DNA from: Zychaea mexicana
Lineage: Eukaryota; Mucoromycota; Mucoromycetes; Mucorales; Lichtheimiaceae
NCBI RefSeq assembly: GCF_025766255.1
Contig: NW_026516761.1
Location: forward strand, 1 to 64,000
Length of the DNA stretch: 64,000 nucleotides
Direction: 5' to 3'
The notes beneath the pieces were generated by a model that ran no database searches, was not told where the DNA came from, and saw only the letters and a list, made by a program, of their open reading frames with translations. Made by a program: the position numbers and the translations under genes. Positions within the stretch are counted from its first letter, which is position 1, and every line of letters starts with the position of its first letter. Positions 12,727-25,286 of the stretch are shown one piece after another.

Positions 12727-13993
12727 AGTTTTCAATTTTGTTGCAATAAGAAAAGGGCGCAATCGGGCAACTGGGGAAAATGCATTTTACACGTGTCTGC
12801 CATTGTTACACAAACCTTGACTTTTGAAACCACCGGTGAATAATGCATACGTGTGGGGTCACATGAATGGTGGTAAAGTCAAAAGAAGTATCATAGGTAA
12901 AATTAAAAAAGGCATTGGTGCAAGAATAGTAGCATAACGAAATTGTGGCCTATAGAATAAAAAAAAATGTTTACGTGGTAGCAATATGAACGGAGGTATA
13001 GAAAGATAATGTTTGTGCGGGAGAGACAGCTTCTTGTGAGGGATTTATCGGGTCGAGACATATGAGACTATAACTTGGGATGTGGAACAGATACGGAATG
13101 CTATAACAGAAAGGGTACTTGTCGGGGAAAACGGCATGGATAGGAGGGACTTGGTACGAGGTACTGTATGATGGAATAAGCAAGACGGACAATAAGTAAT
13201 ACGGGAATGATGTGGGTGCAGGTGTAGCGTGGGATCACCAGAGCATACAAAAACGTGGAATGCGTGATGGGAGCAGGTAGTCCGGGGAATAGGTACGATA
13301 TATGATACAGAAGATAGAAAATGTATGTCAATAAAATACAAATCGAGGGAAACATATTAAATTCAAAGATATGAGTATGTTGTCGGCGGTTTCAAAGGAA
13401 GAGGAGCCACAATTGGTTGAGACAAATTAAAGCATAGATGGTTGAGGATCGAGTAGATGTAGAGGAGAAAGTTGTTTAAGGGCATCATATATTTGAAGTA
13501 GTCTTCTCTACTGATAGCTTGCCACTCTTTAGCCAGTATGGTACTCGTGATGATGATGGAAAAGAGTCACCTTCAAAGAGCGAACATAATGTATGTATCC
13601 GTAGTAGCACATATACTTCAGCGATCATCTCTCGTTCTAGTCGCTGTCATTGTTATATGTATTTTTATCGATCAAGTGGACCACGCCACCCTTGCTGTAT
13701 ATGCTAAATGCACACTCACTTCTCCATGAATGCACCGCAGCTCAAACAAATGCTGATAGATATATTGAATTAAATATCAGCAGTAGTGCTTGTACATATA
13801 CTTGACGTTGCACATTGACGTTTCAAAGCTGATACGATGCATGAGGAGCAGACTAAACACGCGGCACGCATGACGTGTCTGTGCTCATCTGTCAAAATAA
13901 AGCTGAGCTCGAATTACAGACGACCGTGGATGGTTGACTTTTCCTTTCTCTCTTTCTCTCTCTTTTTCCTGTTTCATTCTAACAGAAAAGATC
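12727..13993. other. Divergent intergenic region
   Basis: About 1.27 kb between the start of Exo70 (-) and the coiled-coil gene (+). Open frames on the minus strand near 13045-13355 overlap each other in different frames and show no family motif. The right end carries a CT-rich run (about 13938-13975), likely leader sequence for the plus-strand gene. I see no repeat or RNA gene. Confidence 0.45.
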
Positions 13994-14981
13994 ATGGACC
14001 GCCACAACAGCTCAGGTGATATTCGTGAAATGTACATATCACGAACTCTTGTTCTCTCAGATAATATGTACACAATAGCACGATTATCGACCGTGTTTAT
14101 CAGTAAATGAATGCTGACGACAATGGTACAATGGCTGTGTACTTTTTTTTTCAGTGACAATCAGTTGGGTTCGATTAATCTGCAAACGGTCATCGCTTCA
14201 CAAGAGCTACGCGAGCAAAGGCGCTTGTACTATGCGCGCCAGTAAGTTGCTTCTTCATTAATATGAGTACGAAAATGGTCTATATGCGCAGCAGTGATAG
14301 TACGATGATGAATTAAGCCTTTTTGCACCTTCTTTTCATAGCGCAGAGATCCCGAATGCCATCAGTAATTTTCAGCAAGAAATTAGAGACTTTCTGAATG
14401 AAGTGGTCAGCACCTTTCCAGTCAATGAGGACAAAGCTGAAAAGAGTAAGAAACCATTTTCAATGTTGAAAAAGGCATTACGGATAGTGAGAGGGACTAA
14501 CACAAATTATATAACTTGCTATAGTTCTGTGGCTCATCGACGACGGTGCTTACAAACTCATGGAGTATTTGCGTTGCATCGATCAAAATATGTAAGCCAC
14601 GTTTCTTTCTTCTTTTCCTTCAGGCTAATCAATCTTTATTACAAAGAACGATATTATTTTGAGTTGGTATAAACTAGTAACCATCACATCTATTTTCTTA
14701 ACAAAAAGCATGGATATAGGAGGCGATGAAAAGACTTCTTTGGAAGAAGAAAGCGAGGCCGGAGTCATGAGGTACGATGTATGGTAAAAAAAAGTTGGGA
14801 TGATTCTTCTTTTTTTTACTAAATTGTATAAACCAGTGAAGCAAACACTTTGCTAAAGGTGATTCAGTACGAGATTGACACCCTCCATCTTCGTTTGCAA
14901 AGGCTCAAATCTCAAAAGCAAGAATTGGAACGATTGACTGCTGAACAAACAGCTACAGAACAACCTACTACTGATCAATAG
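13994..14981 (+). CDS. Uncharacterised coiled-coil protein (167 aa)
   Basis: I do not recognise the family. The best model has six exons, 13994..14031, 14155..14241, 14342..14445, 14525..14591, 14709..14771 and 14837..14981, and all phases close on 167 residues. The protein opens with MDRHNSSGDIREIDNQLG, has an amphipathic central part (REQRRLYYARHAEIPNAI, then ILWLIDDGAYKLMEYLR), an acidic linker, and a C-terminal heptad-like helix (IDTLHLRLQRLKSQKQELERL) suited to a coiled coil. This is the look of a small subunit of a larger assembly, but I will not name one. The first donor (gtacat at 14032) is weak. Alternatives would begin at an upstream ATG in the CT-rich leader, so the first dozen residues are the least certain. 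Confidence 0.65.
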
Positions 14982-16003
14982 CCGTCAAGAATAATGAAGA
15001 GTGCACATAGTAGCTTTAAAACATGACTAGCTCATATTACATACTATCATCTATGATCACAGACAGCACCTCTACTACAGTACCCCAAAATTGTATATTG
15101 CTTTTACACATAAAATATTAAAGAGCTACTAAGTAAAATATCTTATCAGCTAATAGCAACGAGCGATCTCCTAGTGATGGTGGCTGCTAGATTAAACTGA
15201 AGGTGTTTGGCTTGATAATCGAGACGGCACTACTTTACTACTACGTGATTTGAATGATTAGCAGTCTTGCTGCTGTTGTTTCCATACATACCCTGTCATC
15301 AATTACTGCCATATTATACAGCGAAAAGAAGAAGAGGAACGGAAAAATGAAACAAAAACACATGTGCATACAAAAAGAGCCAGCTTTGTTATTATGTTAA
15401 ATATAAAGATATATCCACAGCATGTCCTGATGCTGTAAATAGTTATGATATACGACGGTGATAGCACTGCTAGTGTAATTAAGGATATTGATGTTTTCGT
15501 CGGGCTTGCTAAATATATACGTAAATACAAACATAGCGATTCCATTTGACTCGAAAACGTTTTTGGAACGAACAGACTATATGTGCTATTCCTAATATCA
15601 TATGACATGTTTCCAAATCGGTTCGAATGCAATGGACGGGATATGTGCTTTTCATTACGTAACAGCGCAGTTGATGTTAGGCCAGAATATTGGTGTTGAC
15701 ATATGGCTTTTATTGTCGTTGGCGTCGTCTTGGTTGATTAAAGTCATGAAACCCAAAGAAAGAACAGTGTTGCTGGAAACGTGATGCGGGTATGTGTATG
15801 AGAGTAGTGATCTTGGTCGATGCGTGATGGATTCCGTGTGTGTGCGTATGTCATATCAGAGTCCGTCCGTTCGTCAGTTGTTAGTTTTCGGTATTTGGTG
15901 GGTAGAGGCCGGAAAGAGAGCTTGTTGATGGTGGAAGAGAACATTCGTTGTGTTATATTGTCGTCAAGAATTTCAAGATCGTGGAGCAGATTCAGAAGCA
16001 GCT
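14982..16003. other. Convergent intergenic region
   Basis: About 1 kb between the 3' ends of the coiled-coil gene (+) and the RhoGAP gene (-). It contains only short frames with no motifs and AT-rich 3' UTR-like sequence. I see no RNA gene or mobile element. Confidence 0.45.
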
Positions 16004-18401
16004 TCACTCGAAATTACTGTCGTCTGTCCAAAAAATATCGTCAAACTCTGTCAACAGTAAGCTGAAAACGCTGGTCGGGATGCTGAGTGTTGCTGAGAAA
16101 ACGATACCGACATTTCGTACGGTCATTTTATTTGCGCCGGCGTTTTGTACGACTCGGATAAGATGAGCGCATAGTAACCGAAGGAGTGTGTAGTTTGCCA
16201 AAGGAAGCAAGGATATAATCCTTCCCAATTCGGTGACGCGTTCACGGCGATCAGGAAGATTGTCAACGTTTTCCATAATCTTTTTAAGCAAATCCGTCGT
16301 TAAAATGTTATCAGGTAGTTCTCGAAACCACATTTTAAGCAAGCTGGATACAACATGAGCATCGTAGGTTTCTTCGCCGGCTAGCAGATCGACATCCCCC
16401 TCTGCTCATCACCGTTTAAATATAAAGCATTGAGCAAGCAAGGAACGTATATGAGCACGATATTATATAGAAGATGTACATGATAATAAACTCAGCGCTA
16501 GCATGAATGAATGTTACCTTTGTTAAATTTGGCCTTGAGCGCTCGGATCTTGGCGGCACTTCCACTGCGACGGTAAATACCTTCTTCTTTGATCGAATTT
16601 TTGGCCTCTAAATAGTCGATGCAACGATAAACAATAGCGGGCAGCTCATATCTCTCTGAAATTTTGGCCACCTTGATCGCCTCTTCGAGTGGAGCGCCAA
16701 ACACTTGATTGGGCTCTCGTGTATGATCCTCGGTCGGTGGCGCTGTATAAGAGACATCATTGTTTTTGTTTTTATCTTGTTGACTTCTAAGGCTGCTCGA
16801 TGGTTTAAGACTGATTTCTTTTGTAACATTGCTGCTGGAACTTGAAAACACCTTTTTAAACCATGGTACGCGTTTACTACTTGGTGTCTTGCTGGAGGTG
16901 TCGTCTTCCTTACTGTTACTAGTAGTGAAAGGAGATGAAGGGCTGGCAGTACTGCTATTGGTCTTTTGTAATTTTTCAATGTAGCTCACGGAATGGCGTT
17001 TCAGCGTTGCTGCATGATTATTTGGCCCCGAAATGAACGTTGGAAGACTCGACCGTCGACGGTTTGCTCGTATGTTATCATTGTTGTTGTTGTTATTGTT
17101 GATAATGATGTTGCCGATATCTGCCTTTGTTGGTGAAACTTTTCGGTTACTCTTTTTCCGACTGATTATACCGTTTGTAATGTACTTGGATGCTGCGCTG
17201 TGGTCAATATGCTGCATCAAAGCTTCAATCCATGCATCGCGATTCTCATCCGTGTCTGCACAAAGTACATGTCGGGCAATGCCCCCTGGAGCCGATCTCT
17301 TGGGCTCAAGGATCAACAGGGCATGTTGGAAAACTGGCGCGTCTTTGCTGGCTACTTCTGAAGAAGAGGGCGGCGGCGATATTTGTCTTGCGATTCGTGC
17401 CTCAGTTAGATGGATCTTGCCAAGGTATTCGCCTAGCTCCTATATGCATTAATACAAGCAATAGCTTCTGTTATTGGAAGTGTACATGAAGATTACTATT
17501 ATATATATGTTGAGACACGAGATATAGATAATGCTGCAAGTGGCTTCGTCGTTTGTTGAAGGGATTGTTACATACATCTTCATAGTATTTTAAATCAGGT
17601 CCGTCTAGTACATAGAATCGCTTCTTCCAGCATCCAAAATTCTTGCCACGCTTTCGTAGATATCCTTGCCGGTATCTGGACACCTAAAAGAAGGTTATAG
17701 AACCAAATTAGGTACATATTTAGGTTAGGACAACATGTTTTTGAGACAGAAAAGATAACCCACAATGAAGAAGATAGATTAGATTTTTTTTTGGTCTACT
17801 CTCTTATTGTTATGGGTGTCTCTTACCCTTGTTTGAGATTCATCCTCTTCTTTAGTTATATTGGAGCTCAAGAACTCACAAATGTCTGTTGAATCCGGTA
17901 GGGGCAGTTCAATCACACGTTTCAGGTAATTCTCGATGCCCAACTGGTAGTTATAAGCGCATTATAACGTTAGATTTTCGAAGTCGTACAGTAGATAAAA
18001 AGCAGATAGAGATACCAAAAGATGTACCTTGCGTTGATCCACCCTTCTCGGGCCATGGGTCACGAAAAGTCCTTTATCAGGGAGCTTCGGAAATTCGTAT
18101 TCCTTCAAGTATTTTGCCTCTGCCTTGAGCTTAAAAAAATTATGACAACGCGCGACCGTCAAGTTTAAGCTTCCAAATGACCGTAGTAGTGATTTCGCCA
18201 GCTGTTATGTACACATACCTGTGCATCGAGCGCTAGGAAATCTGGGTATAGTTTCTTAATTTGCCATAGCTCTTTTGAATTTGAGTCAGAGTCAGAAGGA
18301 TCCTGAACATTGCGCACAGAAATGGTGAATGTGACGATTTTCTTGCCCTTGTCATTAGTAATGACGTTAGAGTCGACGACTTTAGCACGCAGGTTAGCCA
18401 T
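16004..18401 (-). CDS. BEM3: PX-PH-RhoGAP protein, Bem3-like
   Basis: Six exons on the complement: 18219..18401, 18028..18129, 17827..17943, 17576..17683, 16518..17439 and 16004..16401, giving 609 residues with phases closed. It would accelerate GTP hydrolysis on Rho-family GTPases (Cdc42 in yeast Bem3) at phosphoinositide-rich membranes. A PX domain occupies roughly residues 1-130. A PH domain starts at about 138 (RQGYLRKRGKNFGCWKKRFYVL) and runs to about 230. A long low-complexity linker follows, with an Asn run and many Ser/Lys residues. The RhoGAP domain covers about 430-605 and carries the arginine finger in EEGIYRRSGS (Arg460) and the NLP/NVGIVF-type core (VRNVGIVFSATL). Domain order matches Bem3, but the protein is about half as long as yeast Bem3, so it may be a shorter Mucorales paralogue. 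At the last intron I chose the acceptor that yields KEGDVDLL, as in relatives. Confidence 0.9.
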
Positions 18402-19115
18402 AAGAAAGAAATAATAAATAGTGGAGGGAGAAGAAATGAATGGAAAGAGACAGGGAGGAAAAAAAAAATGACTGTTTATGGCGTTGTTGTTCCTGAGTTG
18501 TGTGTGTAGCGATTAATAAATGTGATATTAAATTTATTATTGATCGCTCTCTCTCCAGGTGGCGTTGTTTGTCTGCCGTCCTCCCCTCTCCTTGCTAGGC
18601 CTCTGTCGCACTAGCTGTTTCCTTTGTTATCACCTTTGTACTGGGGTTGTTACATGCAAACACATGAGCAAACCAATTATAGATGCTATTCACACTCTTT
18701 ACATGAATGTCTTCAAATAAAACGATGGATTACTGCAGTGTACAGTCACTCAATATGATATGTCGAATCTCAACCGTGAAATGTGTTTACAACCGCTGCT
18801 GGAAGGTAACTATGTAGAAAGATCGAAAAACATCAACAGAGACAGAGAGATAGTACAAATATTCTGTGATACAGGTTTTAATTTTGTCGTGGCGGGTAGC
18901 ACATAATCATCCTGTGATACTTGCGTGCAATATGAGCTTATTACAACCTGTTGGAAAAAAAGATCTACCACTTACCACTTTTAGCGCTGCCGAGGTTTTG
19001 GGACCTTTTTGTTTGTCATTTCTGAACACAAAAATCCAGATTTGCTTTTTTAATTAAATATATCGATCTTTGAAAAATCAGAAAAATGATATACTTCTAG
19101 CAAACAGTCTGGATA
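18402..19115. other. Upstream spacer of the RhoGAP gene
   Basis: This AT-rich sequence contains the promoter side of the RhoGAP gene (to about 18650) and then DNA with only short frames. It ends at the first copy of the 14-bp duplication that borders the SINE-like element. Confidence 0.4.
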
Positions 19116-19411
19116 GGGCGCAGGCCCTGTTTGACTCGTTCAAGGCAGGTAACTTCTATCCAAGAGGTTGTCGGTTCGAATCCGGCTGTTTGTTGTCCCT
19201 CGCTGCTGTCCTAATGTGGGTTGTCACTTCGTGGCATGGTCCTCCCTGGTGCTCTTGATTGGTCCGTAGTTAAAACACAACGGTGTGTCTTAGTCGCTTC
19301 ATCCTGTACACTATGTATCTTTAACGTTATTGGCAGTTACTGATAATTGCACACTTTAATAAACTTGTCCCCGACCGGGGACTTCCCCTACAAAGAAAAA
19401 CAGTCTGGATA
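19102..19411 (+). mobile_element. tRNA-derived SINE-like element with 14-bp TSD
   Basis: The 14-mer aaacagtctggata occurs at 19102-19115 and again at 19398-19411, a perfect direct repeat enclosing 282 bp. Just inside the left end the sequence is tRNA-like. It contains an exact RNA polymerase III B-box (ggttcgaatcc, 19173-19183) inside a paired T-arm, preceded by a possible anticodon-arm hairpin with a non-standard loop. The remaining ~200 bp are unrelated to tRNA and end in a short GC hairpin (gtccccgaccggggac) and an A-rich tail before the second duplication. A tRNA head, an unrelated body, an A-rich end and a target-site duplication define a SINE. Its family is not known to me. Confidence 0.75.
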
Positions 19412-20770
19412 AAGAAAGTTCTCTGTAACCAAGCGTGATACTTTCACATATCACGACTATTTATAGAAACTTTAATTAGCGTATGCAAATAAGGTTTTTC
19501 CACCTGCATTCTTAGAAACAAAGTGTGCGAGACATGAACTGCAATAATGATTAAGCGACCATGATTAAAAGCCCACCACACAACACGCAGTAATTTTAAA
19601 GAAACAACTTCTATAATGGAAGCCACATATCCCAAAGAAAGATGGTTACGCTTAAAGTGACCGTTAATTGCTCTGTTGATATTACTAGTGATGCATGATG
19701 TGCAAAGTATAGCAGTAATCAGGAGTAATAAGACGGAAAACTGCAAAAATTAGTACTTTAGGTGTCTGTCATTATTTTTGTTTTTTCTTCGTTTCTTAAC
19801 TAGCCATACCACGCATGATACAATATATTTAAAACTAGACGTTGAGGTGATAACTTACCTTAAAATCAAATGAATTTCTGGTACGACGGCTACTTTGATG
19901 ACCCGGAATAACTTGACCCTGAAGCATCGTTATCATACGGGTGCTTGACCAATATTATCTAATGTCAATGCAAATGGTAAGCCTCGTGATGACGCCAAAT
20001 GCCGATGATGATGGTTTATTGAATATTTTGGATAAAGCTCTTAGCACTTTTTTCACCGACATGGAAGCTTGTTCGTGCTGCCTTTCTAGTTTGTGATCAA
20101 TCTCTTGTTCTTCGCTTTGGACGTCAACCACGACACAGTTGGATCCCTTGAGTCATATTGGGTAAAACTGATATTGTTATATGATGACGATAACGACGAA
20201 AAGGGCAAAGAGGATCCTTTTATGATATAAGGGCACCATTGCCACTACCATTAGTGGCTGTTGTTGTTGCCGTGGTTGCTGGAGTAACTGTTGTCACTTC
20301 AGGATTGCCACTCTACCACAAAGCATTGATTAGCAACAGTGGCGTGCACGTACTTCGTGATAGAAACAAAAGCTGAATGAATTCATCATTGATACTGACA
20401 AAAAAAGATATCAAAGACGGTGCGGTGGAAAAGCAATGATAGCAGTGAGGATGATGAAGCTCTGGGGTATCCGCCATAATGACAGCAGCAGCGATAATAG
20501 CATATCAAGAAAGTTAGCCATTACTATAATGAAGTGACTTATACTGATTATCATAATAATACGAAGTCGCCAATAATAGCCAGCATATATTTTGAGTACT
20601 GTACAATCCGCTTTAAGAAGGGTGCCTACAATATTCTGGTAAATATGAGATAGGCGTTGTAGCGATATAAGATTTTAATAAAAGACGCCTTTTTTAAAAA
20701 AAACCGTAATCCATTTTTTTTGTGAACAGATCAATTTTATAGACCGATATGGCAGTAGAGCGATTGATTT
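19412..20770. other. Gene-poor spacer
   Basis: About 1.36 kb without a supportable gene. A 100-residue minus-strand frame (19444..19746) begins with a hydrophobic, signal-like stretch (MQFSVLLLLITAILCTSC) but has no other support. The part from 20000 to 20700 has short runs of simple codons but no continuous frame. Confidence 0.4.
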
Positions 20771-22066
20771 CTATCTGCTATTTCCTCGAGGAGGGTTATT
20801 GTTGGCATTTCGCCATTTGCGGGATCCGAGCGCTGTCGTAGTGGAGATAATAATAGTTGCACCCAACACGCTCATCCAGTCTGGATACTCGCTAAATATA
20901 CATATACCAAATAAGAAAGCCAATACAATTTCGTTCATGCGCATTACAGAAGCAGGACCTGCAGGAGCCATTTGTAACCTATTGTAAGTTTATACACAGT
21001 AAAAATTAGAATTAAGAAATCCCCAATATTTTTTATGTAATCAGAGCAATATAAGCGAACATACCCTTTACTGAGTAAACATTGACCGATGAACGCACTG
21101 ATACCGGTCATCAAAAGCATGGCATATTGACGCCAGCCTTCTGGTAAAACAGGCGATTGGACTGTACGCAAAGCGGGGATACTCATCAAGCTTGCGACAA
21201 CACCAAAATAGAACGTGTGAACCAAGAAATGGGCAGCTTTTCCAACTTTTCGGATAGTACAATATGCTACAGCGGTCAGGATGGCCCCTGTTACTGCCGC
21301 AAGCACAGCCAATGTTCGTTCCTCATTACCCTGGCCGTGATCTGAGGCAGAACCGTTTCCGAACAAAAACTCGGGCTTTGATACAAACACGGCACCAGTT
21401 AGGCATAGCGTAACGCAGATGCCCTCGAACCAGCGAAATGGTTCACCCAGTACCAAAGCAGCGAGAATAGCTGTAAATGCTGGGTTGAGGTACATGATGA
21501 CTAATAACAACATATAGCCATCATACGAAGGAAAAAGTAATTGTATTACTTTGTTAGTCGAGCTGGATTCTTATACGTTACTGCAGTGATAGTAGTTACA
21601 GCAACAAACCTGTTGCGTCTGCAAGTGGCAAGTGCGTCACGCTGTAGAAGTTTACAGCCAAGGCAAGTCCACCAATGACTCCACGAAACACGAGCCAGGG
21701 ACGTATACGGCGGTTTCCAAATGGATTGATGCCGATGTAGGCACAGCCAGCAAGGCCTAACGCTGTTTGGACCACAGAACGGAAAAGCACGATTTCAAAC
21801 GATGGGAATGAGGCACCACTAAGCTTTACGAAAAGGGTCATGGATGAGAATGCCAATGCGCAGAGTGCCATTAATGTTAAACCAATGACTTCCGATTTGG
21901 CATCGCGATTGGTTGTAGTAGATGTGGGACGTGAAGACGCTGTTGTTGGTAAAAGTGGACTTCGTTCATCATGTTGTTCTTCTTGATAGTGGTGGTCGTT
22001 TACGGCATTAAATTTATTGCTATCTTGTTCCTCCTCTTCCTCACTGTTGTCGGTCGGTCGCGACAT
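20771..22066 (-). CDS. EamA/DMT-family membrane transporter, SLC35G-like
   Basis: Three exons on the complement, 21610..22066, 21065..21500 and 20771..20978, total 366 residues with phases closed. After an acidic, Ser/Thr-rich cytosolic tail of about 60 residues there are some ten hydrophobic segments arranged as two EamA repeats (drug/metabolite transporter superfamily). The first repeat ends near the LADAT-V-IMYLNPAFTAILAALVLGE region and the second near APAGPASVMRMNEIVLAFLFG. Both carry the proline/glycine-bounded last helix typical of the fold. The closest general resemblance is to the SLC35G group of proteins of unsettled substrate, so I do not assign one. An upstream in-frame ATG at 22099 would add 11 hydrophobic residues; I prefer the internal MSRPTDNSEE start because the acidic tail is usual at the cytosolic end. 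Confidence 0.85.
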
Positions 22067-25000
22067 TGTATAAAATATCACGATAAAAAGGAAGATCAAA
22101 AAATCCTTTTAGGGAATACAGAGATGAAAGATTGAGTTTTGTGCGCGCGCTTCTTCACGGGTCTGCTGTCTGCTGATGGAACGGCATCGCCAGCACTACT
22201 GCAGGATACGCCAATATATGCAGCTTGACGATTTGATGTACAAAGAAGTGTAAAAAAACATTGAAAATATAAATATAAAAAAACGTTTTAGTTATTTGTC
22301 GCACAAAAGCCTTCAAGGCAAACAGGGTTCCTTTTACGACATCACGATGACACACTTTACGAACGCAGTGAAAACAAACATACAAAAGATATATGTAATT
22401 TCTGCTTTGCTGCATGGGATACTCAAAAGAGGTTTACACATACACCGAGTATCTCCATGTCTCCCGGTTCGTGCCTCGTCTGCATTACACCCAGATTTCA
22501 CCTTGGGACTGAGCTCCGCACCTTTTGCAGGTACCTTTTTTGTGTAGACGATGATTTATTGAAATACCTTTGTTGTCGGTATTTATAATGTCAGAAAAGA
22601 GGGTTGACAAACGCACTATGAAAAAGTACTGATTTCAATGTAATGCGGGCTGCTACACCGTCGGGCCAGAAGGTTGATCCTTGAAACACTTGATGCCAAT
22701 GGGAGTTGCATATGTGGAGTATTGTAGTGGCGATGATACATATGAACTCTGGTTTGACCGTGAGCGGGAAGGTGTTGAGAGACCTACTGTAATGTGATCA
22801 CACGTCAAAGACTCATGGTCGACAAGGAAGCGCTTTGCAGGTACCGCTATACTCGCACGGATAAACTGAAGAACCGGATATGTTGTCATGATCCCCTTCT
22901 AACAACATAGCAATCGTTGCCATCGTTACTTTACCTCACATGCAGCTGCAGAACCCCCATGCGTAGCTCATATAGCTTTCTCTATGTATTTAATATCAAA
23001 ACACACCTCCCCTGAACCAACCCTGGCTAGCAGTACCTCCGCCTCTTGTGTGCCCTCTGTGAGTATACTTCAATCCACTTCTTGCACGATTAACCATCAT
23101 CTTCTCGTTAGTGCATACTGATGAGTTGACAGCTAATTTCGCATTAGTAGTCACTACCACAATTAGAGGAATCTCCTATTCCATCATTTTCTCTCTTTCT
23201 TCCCTGTGTATTTCGTTCGTCTACTTTACACTGTAAACCGTCAATCAGTAGCATTGGTGCATATTATATCTGTTGTCTCGGCCCCAATTCTACCACTGAC
23301 ACAATAAAACAGACAGTTATTTTGAGACAATTCAAGTCTACACACATCAGCACTTTAAGCGTAAGTGGAGAAGCGTAAGTGAGAGGCGTACCCATACACT
23401 CTGTTTTTCCGCCTGATACAAAGTGTATGTAAATGTGAATACATATTTTGGTGTTGTCCCACTCGAACAGTCGCATGTGGTGCTGGCTATTCCTAAATAT
23501 CTATATTTGTATTTGTTCGTTGCTTTTGTTCTCACCCCTGTACAAACTGCTGCTACCCGTGTCAGTAAACTCGGTAATACATCATTGGCTTGAGACCGTG
23601 ATCCGACAAACGATCAGGATCTAAGCAATTCTTCCAACCACCTTGCGTTTCTCGGGGAGCGTTCAACTTTTCTGGAGCATACACGTTTGCGCTTCTATAT
23701 ATTCAGTCTTCAGCGTTCAACTTTCCAGGAATTGTTCAATATCAGTATATTAAAACGCGTCGCGATTTGAGACGAACAGCTCATACACGATGGTGAAATA
23801 GTCAAGTAATTCGGTTGTTGACATCATGCATACAAACAATGACTTCCCATGCTCGAGCAAGGGGCCTAAAAAAAATTAGACACTCTTACAAGCGAGTCAG
23901 TCACATCTCTCGATTACGAATCTATGCTGAGCAATTTTGCATTTGACTTGTTTATATCTGAGAGCACTGACGTTGTGACCATATAGCCTGGGACCAGAGC
24001 TTTAGTAAGAATGCTATCAGCGTAAAAAAAAGAAGGGAAAGTGGTGGCACGAGCATGTTGTTGAAAAAAAGATCCGGATAGCGACTGCCATTTCTCCTTC
24101 TTCTCGACCATCATCCTTCAATAATAAAAGCATTCTTGTAGATATAACTTGGTTTTACGTCGCCATTTCTGTGGCTGCTTACAAATGAGAATACAGTCGT
24201 AAGCGGAGGAGATGAGATGACTCGGTTGTTGCGCGCTTAATACAATTGACAGATGAAGAATTATATATTCGTAAGCAAAATCACGCGTATAATAATATTA
24301 TTACATCGTTTACTCATACATTCTTCAATACCTTGTGCCACGCCAACTCTTACCAGCAAAAGTAAGCTGACTGATGCAATTGGCAATCTGCATTGTATAT
24401 GTTAATAGCATGATGTGCCATATAAATTATTCATGGAGGTTACGCGACAGAGATAATGCGAGGATGATAACTAAAATGATGAAAGGGTCATTTTTCGCCT
24501 GTAAGCACGAGGGAGAAGTAACGCAAGCTCAAACGCTACTGACAAGGTTTTTTGAAACCGGAGAATAGCGGGAAAAAAGGCATCCTACTTGCAATACCAA
24601 CGCGTTATAAAATATCGTATAAGCCTTTTTAAACCAAGCTTTGACAACGCGAATCCGCAGCAGTCGGTCAAGCTTGAAGTCAAGCGTGTCTCACTTGCTG
24701 CCGTTGATGGCCATTTGTTTCAAACGGATCTTGCATCACAGAAAAGAAAAACACAGACGCAGCCTCGTTTCTTTCTTTTAAGAACCGTCGACACTATCTT
24801 AAATGCACTACCACGCCACGCAAAAAGGCTCACTCGGGATATTGATACCTGCAGCCATCCTGGTTACAGATTTGAACCTGAACCAGATCCACGGCTTGTT
24901 CTTGCACAATTCTCTCCCTCAACCTCGAGCTAGTGATTTATCCTGGTCCCCAACACCCATCTCTCTCTCTACTCTCTACCTGTTGTCTCTGGTAAAGCCT

Positions 25001-25132
25001 ATGTATATTTTATTTATTTTTTCTTCTCTTTGTAATATTTAAGCATCATTTACCCTCGCTTCATCAGCTTCCCACAACCAGGTTTTTCTTCCCCCGAGGG
25101 GTTTCCCGCATGTCTCTCCCCCTTATATCAGC
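22067..25132. other. Gene-poor region
   Basis: About 3 kb of DNA with only short, unsupported frames. The left ~150 bp include the promoter of the transporter gene. Two frames look slightly protein-like (22653..22889 minus; 24589..24933 plus), but they have no recognisable motif and no extension by splicing. A MITE begins at the right edge. Confidence 0.4.
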
Positions 25133-25286
25133 TATAGTGGTTCCCTGTTTAAGTTCAGCCTCAACGGGGATCTATAAAGTGCTGAAACTACTGAGGGTGC
25201 TACATACTATAAGGGGGTATAGAAAAAAATTGAGATAACTGAGGGTTTATCTTGTTGAGTGTGAAATTAGACGGGGAACCACTGTA
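25133..25286. mobile_element. 150-bp MITE, Tc1/mariner (pogo-like) type
   Basis: The left end after TA (25133-25134) reads tagtggttccctgtttaag. The right end read on the other strand, after TA (25285-25286), is cagtggttccccgtctaa. These match over about 30 bp with a few differences and continue weakly to a shared ctcaac. The spacing is 150 bp and there is no coding capacity. TA target duplication and CAGTGG-like ends are typical of the Tc1/mariner-pogo superfamily, so this is a non-autonomous miniature element. It lies about 0.9 kb upstream of the small secreted protein gene. Confidence 0.75.

Noticed and set aside
13045..13355. Overlapping minus-strand frames upstream of Exo70
   Set aside because: Two frames cover the same DNA with Tyr/Ile/Ser-rich text and no conserved motif, typical of chance frames.
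19101..19193. Stand-alone tRNA gene
   Set aside because: The B-box and T-arm are good, but the anticodon loop has a non-T base at position 33, the D-arm is irregular, and the apparent acceptor pairing uses the target-duplication copy; a SINE head explains it better.
22653..22889. 78-codon minus-strand frame
   Set aside because: It has a slightly protein-like composition but no motif, no splice extension and no supporting context.
24589..24933. 114-codon plus-strand frame
   Set aside because: No recognisable domain; it overlaps another open frame and is followed by CT-rich non-coding DNA.
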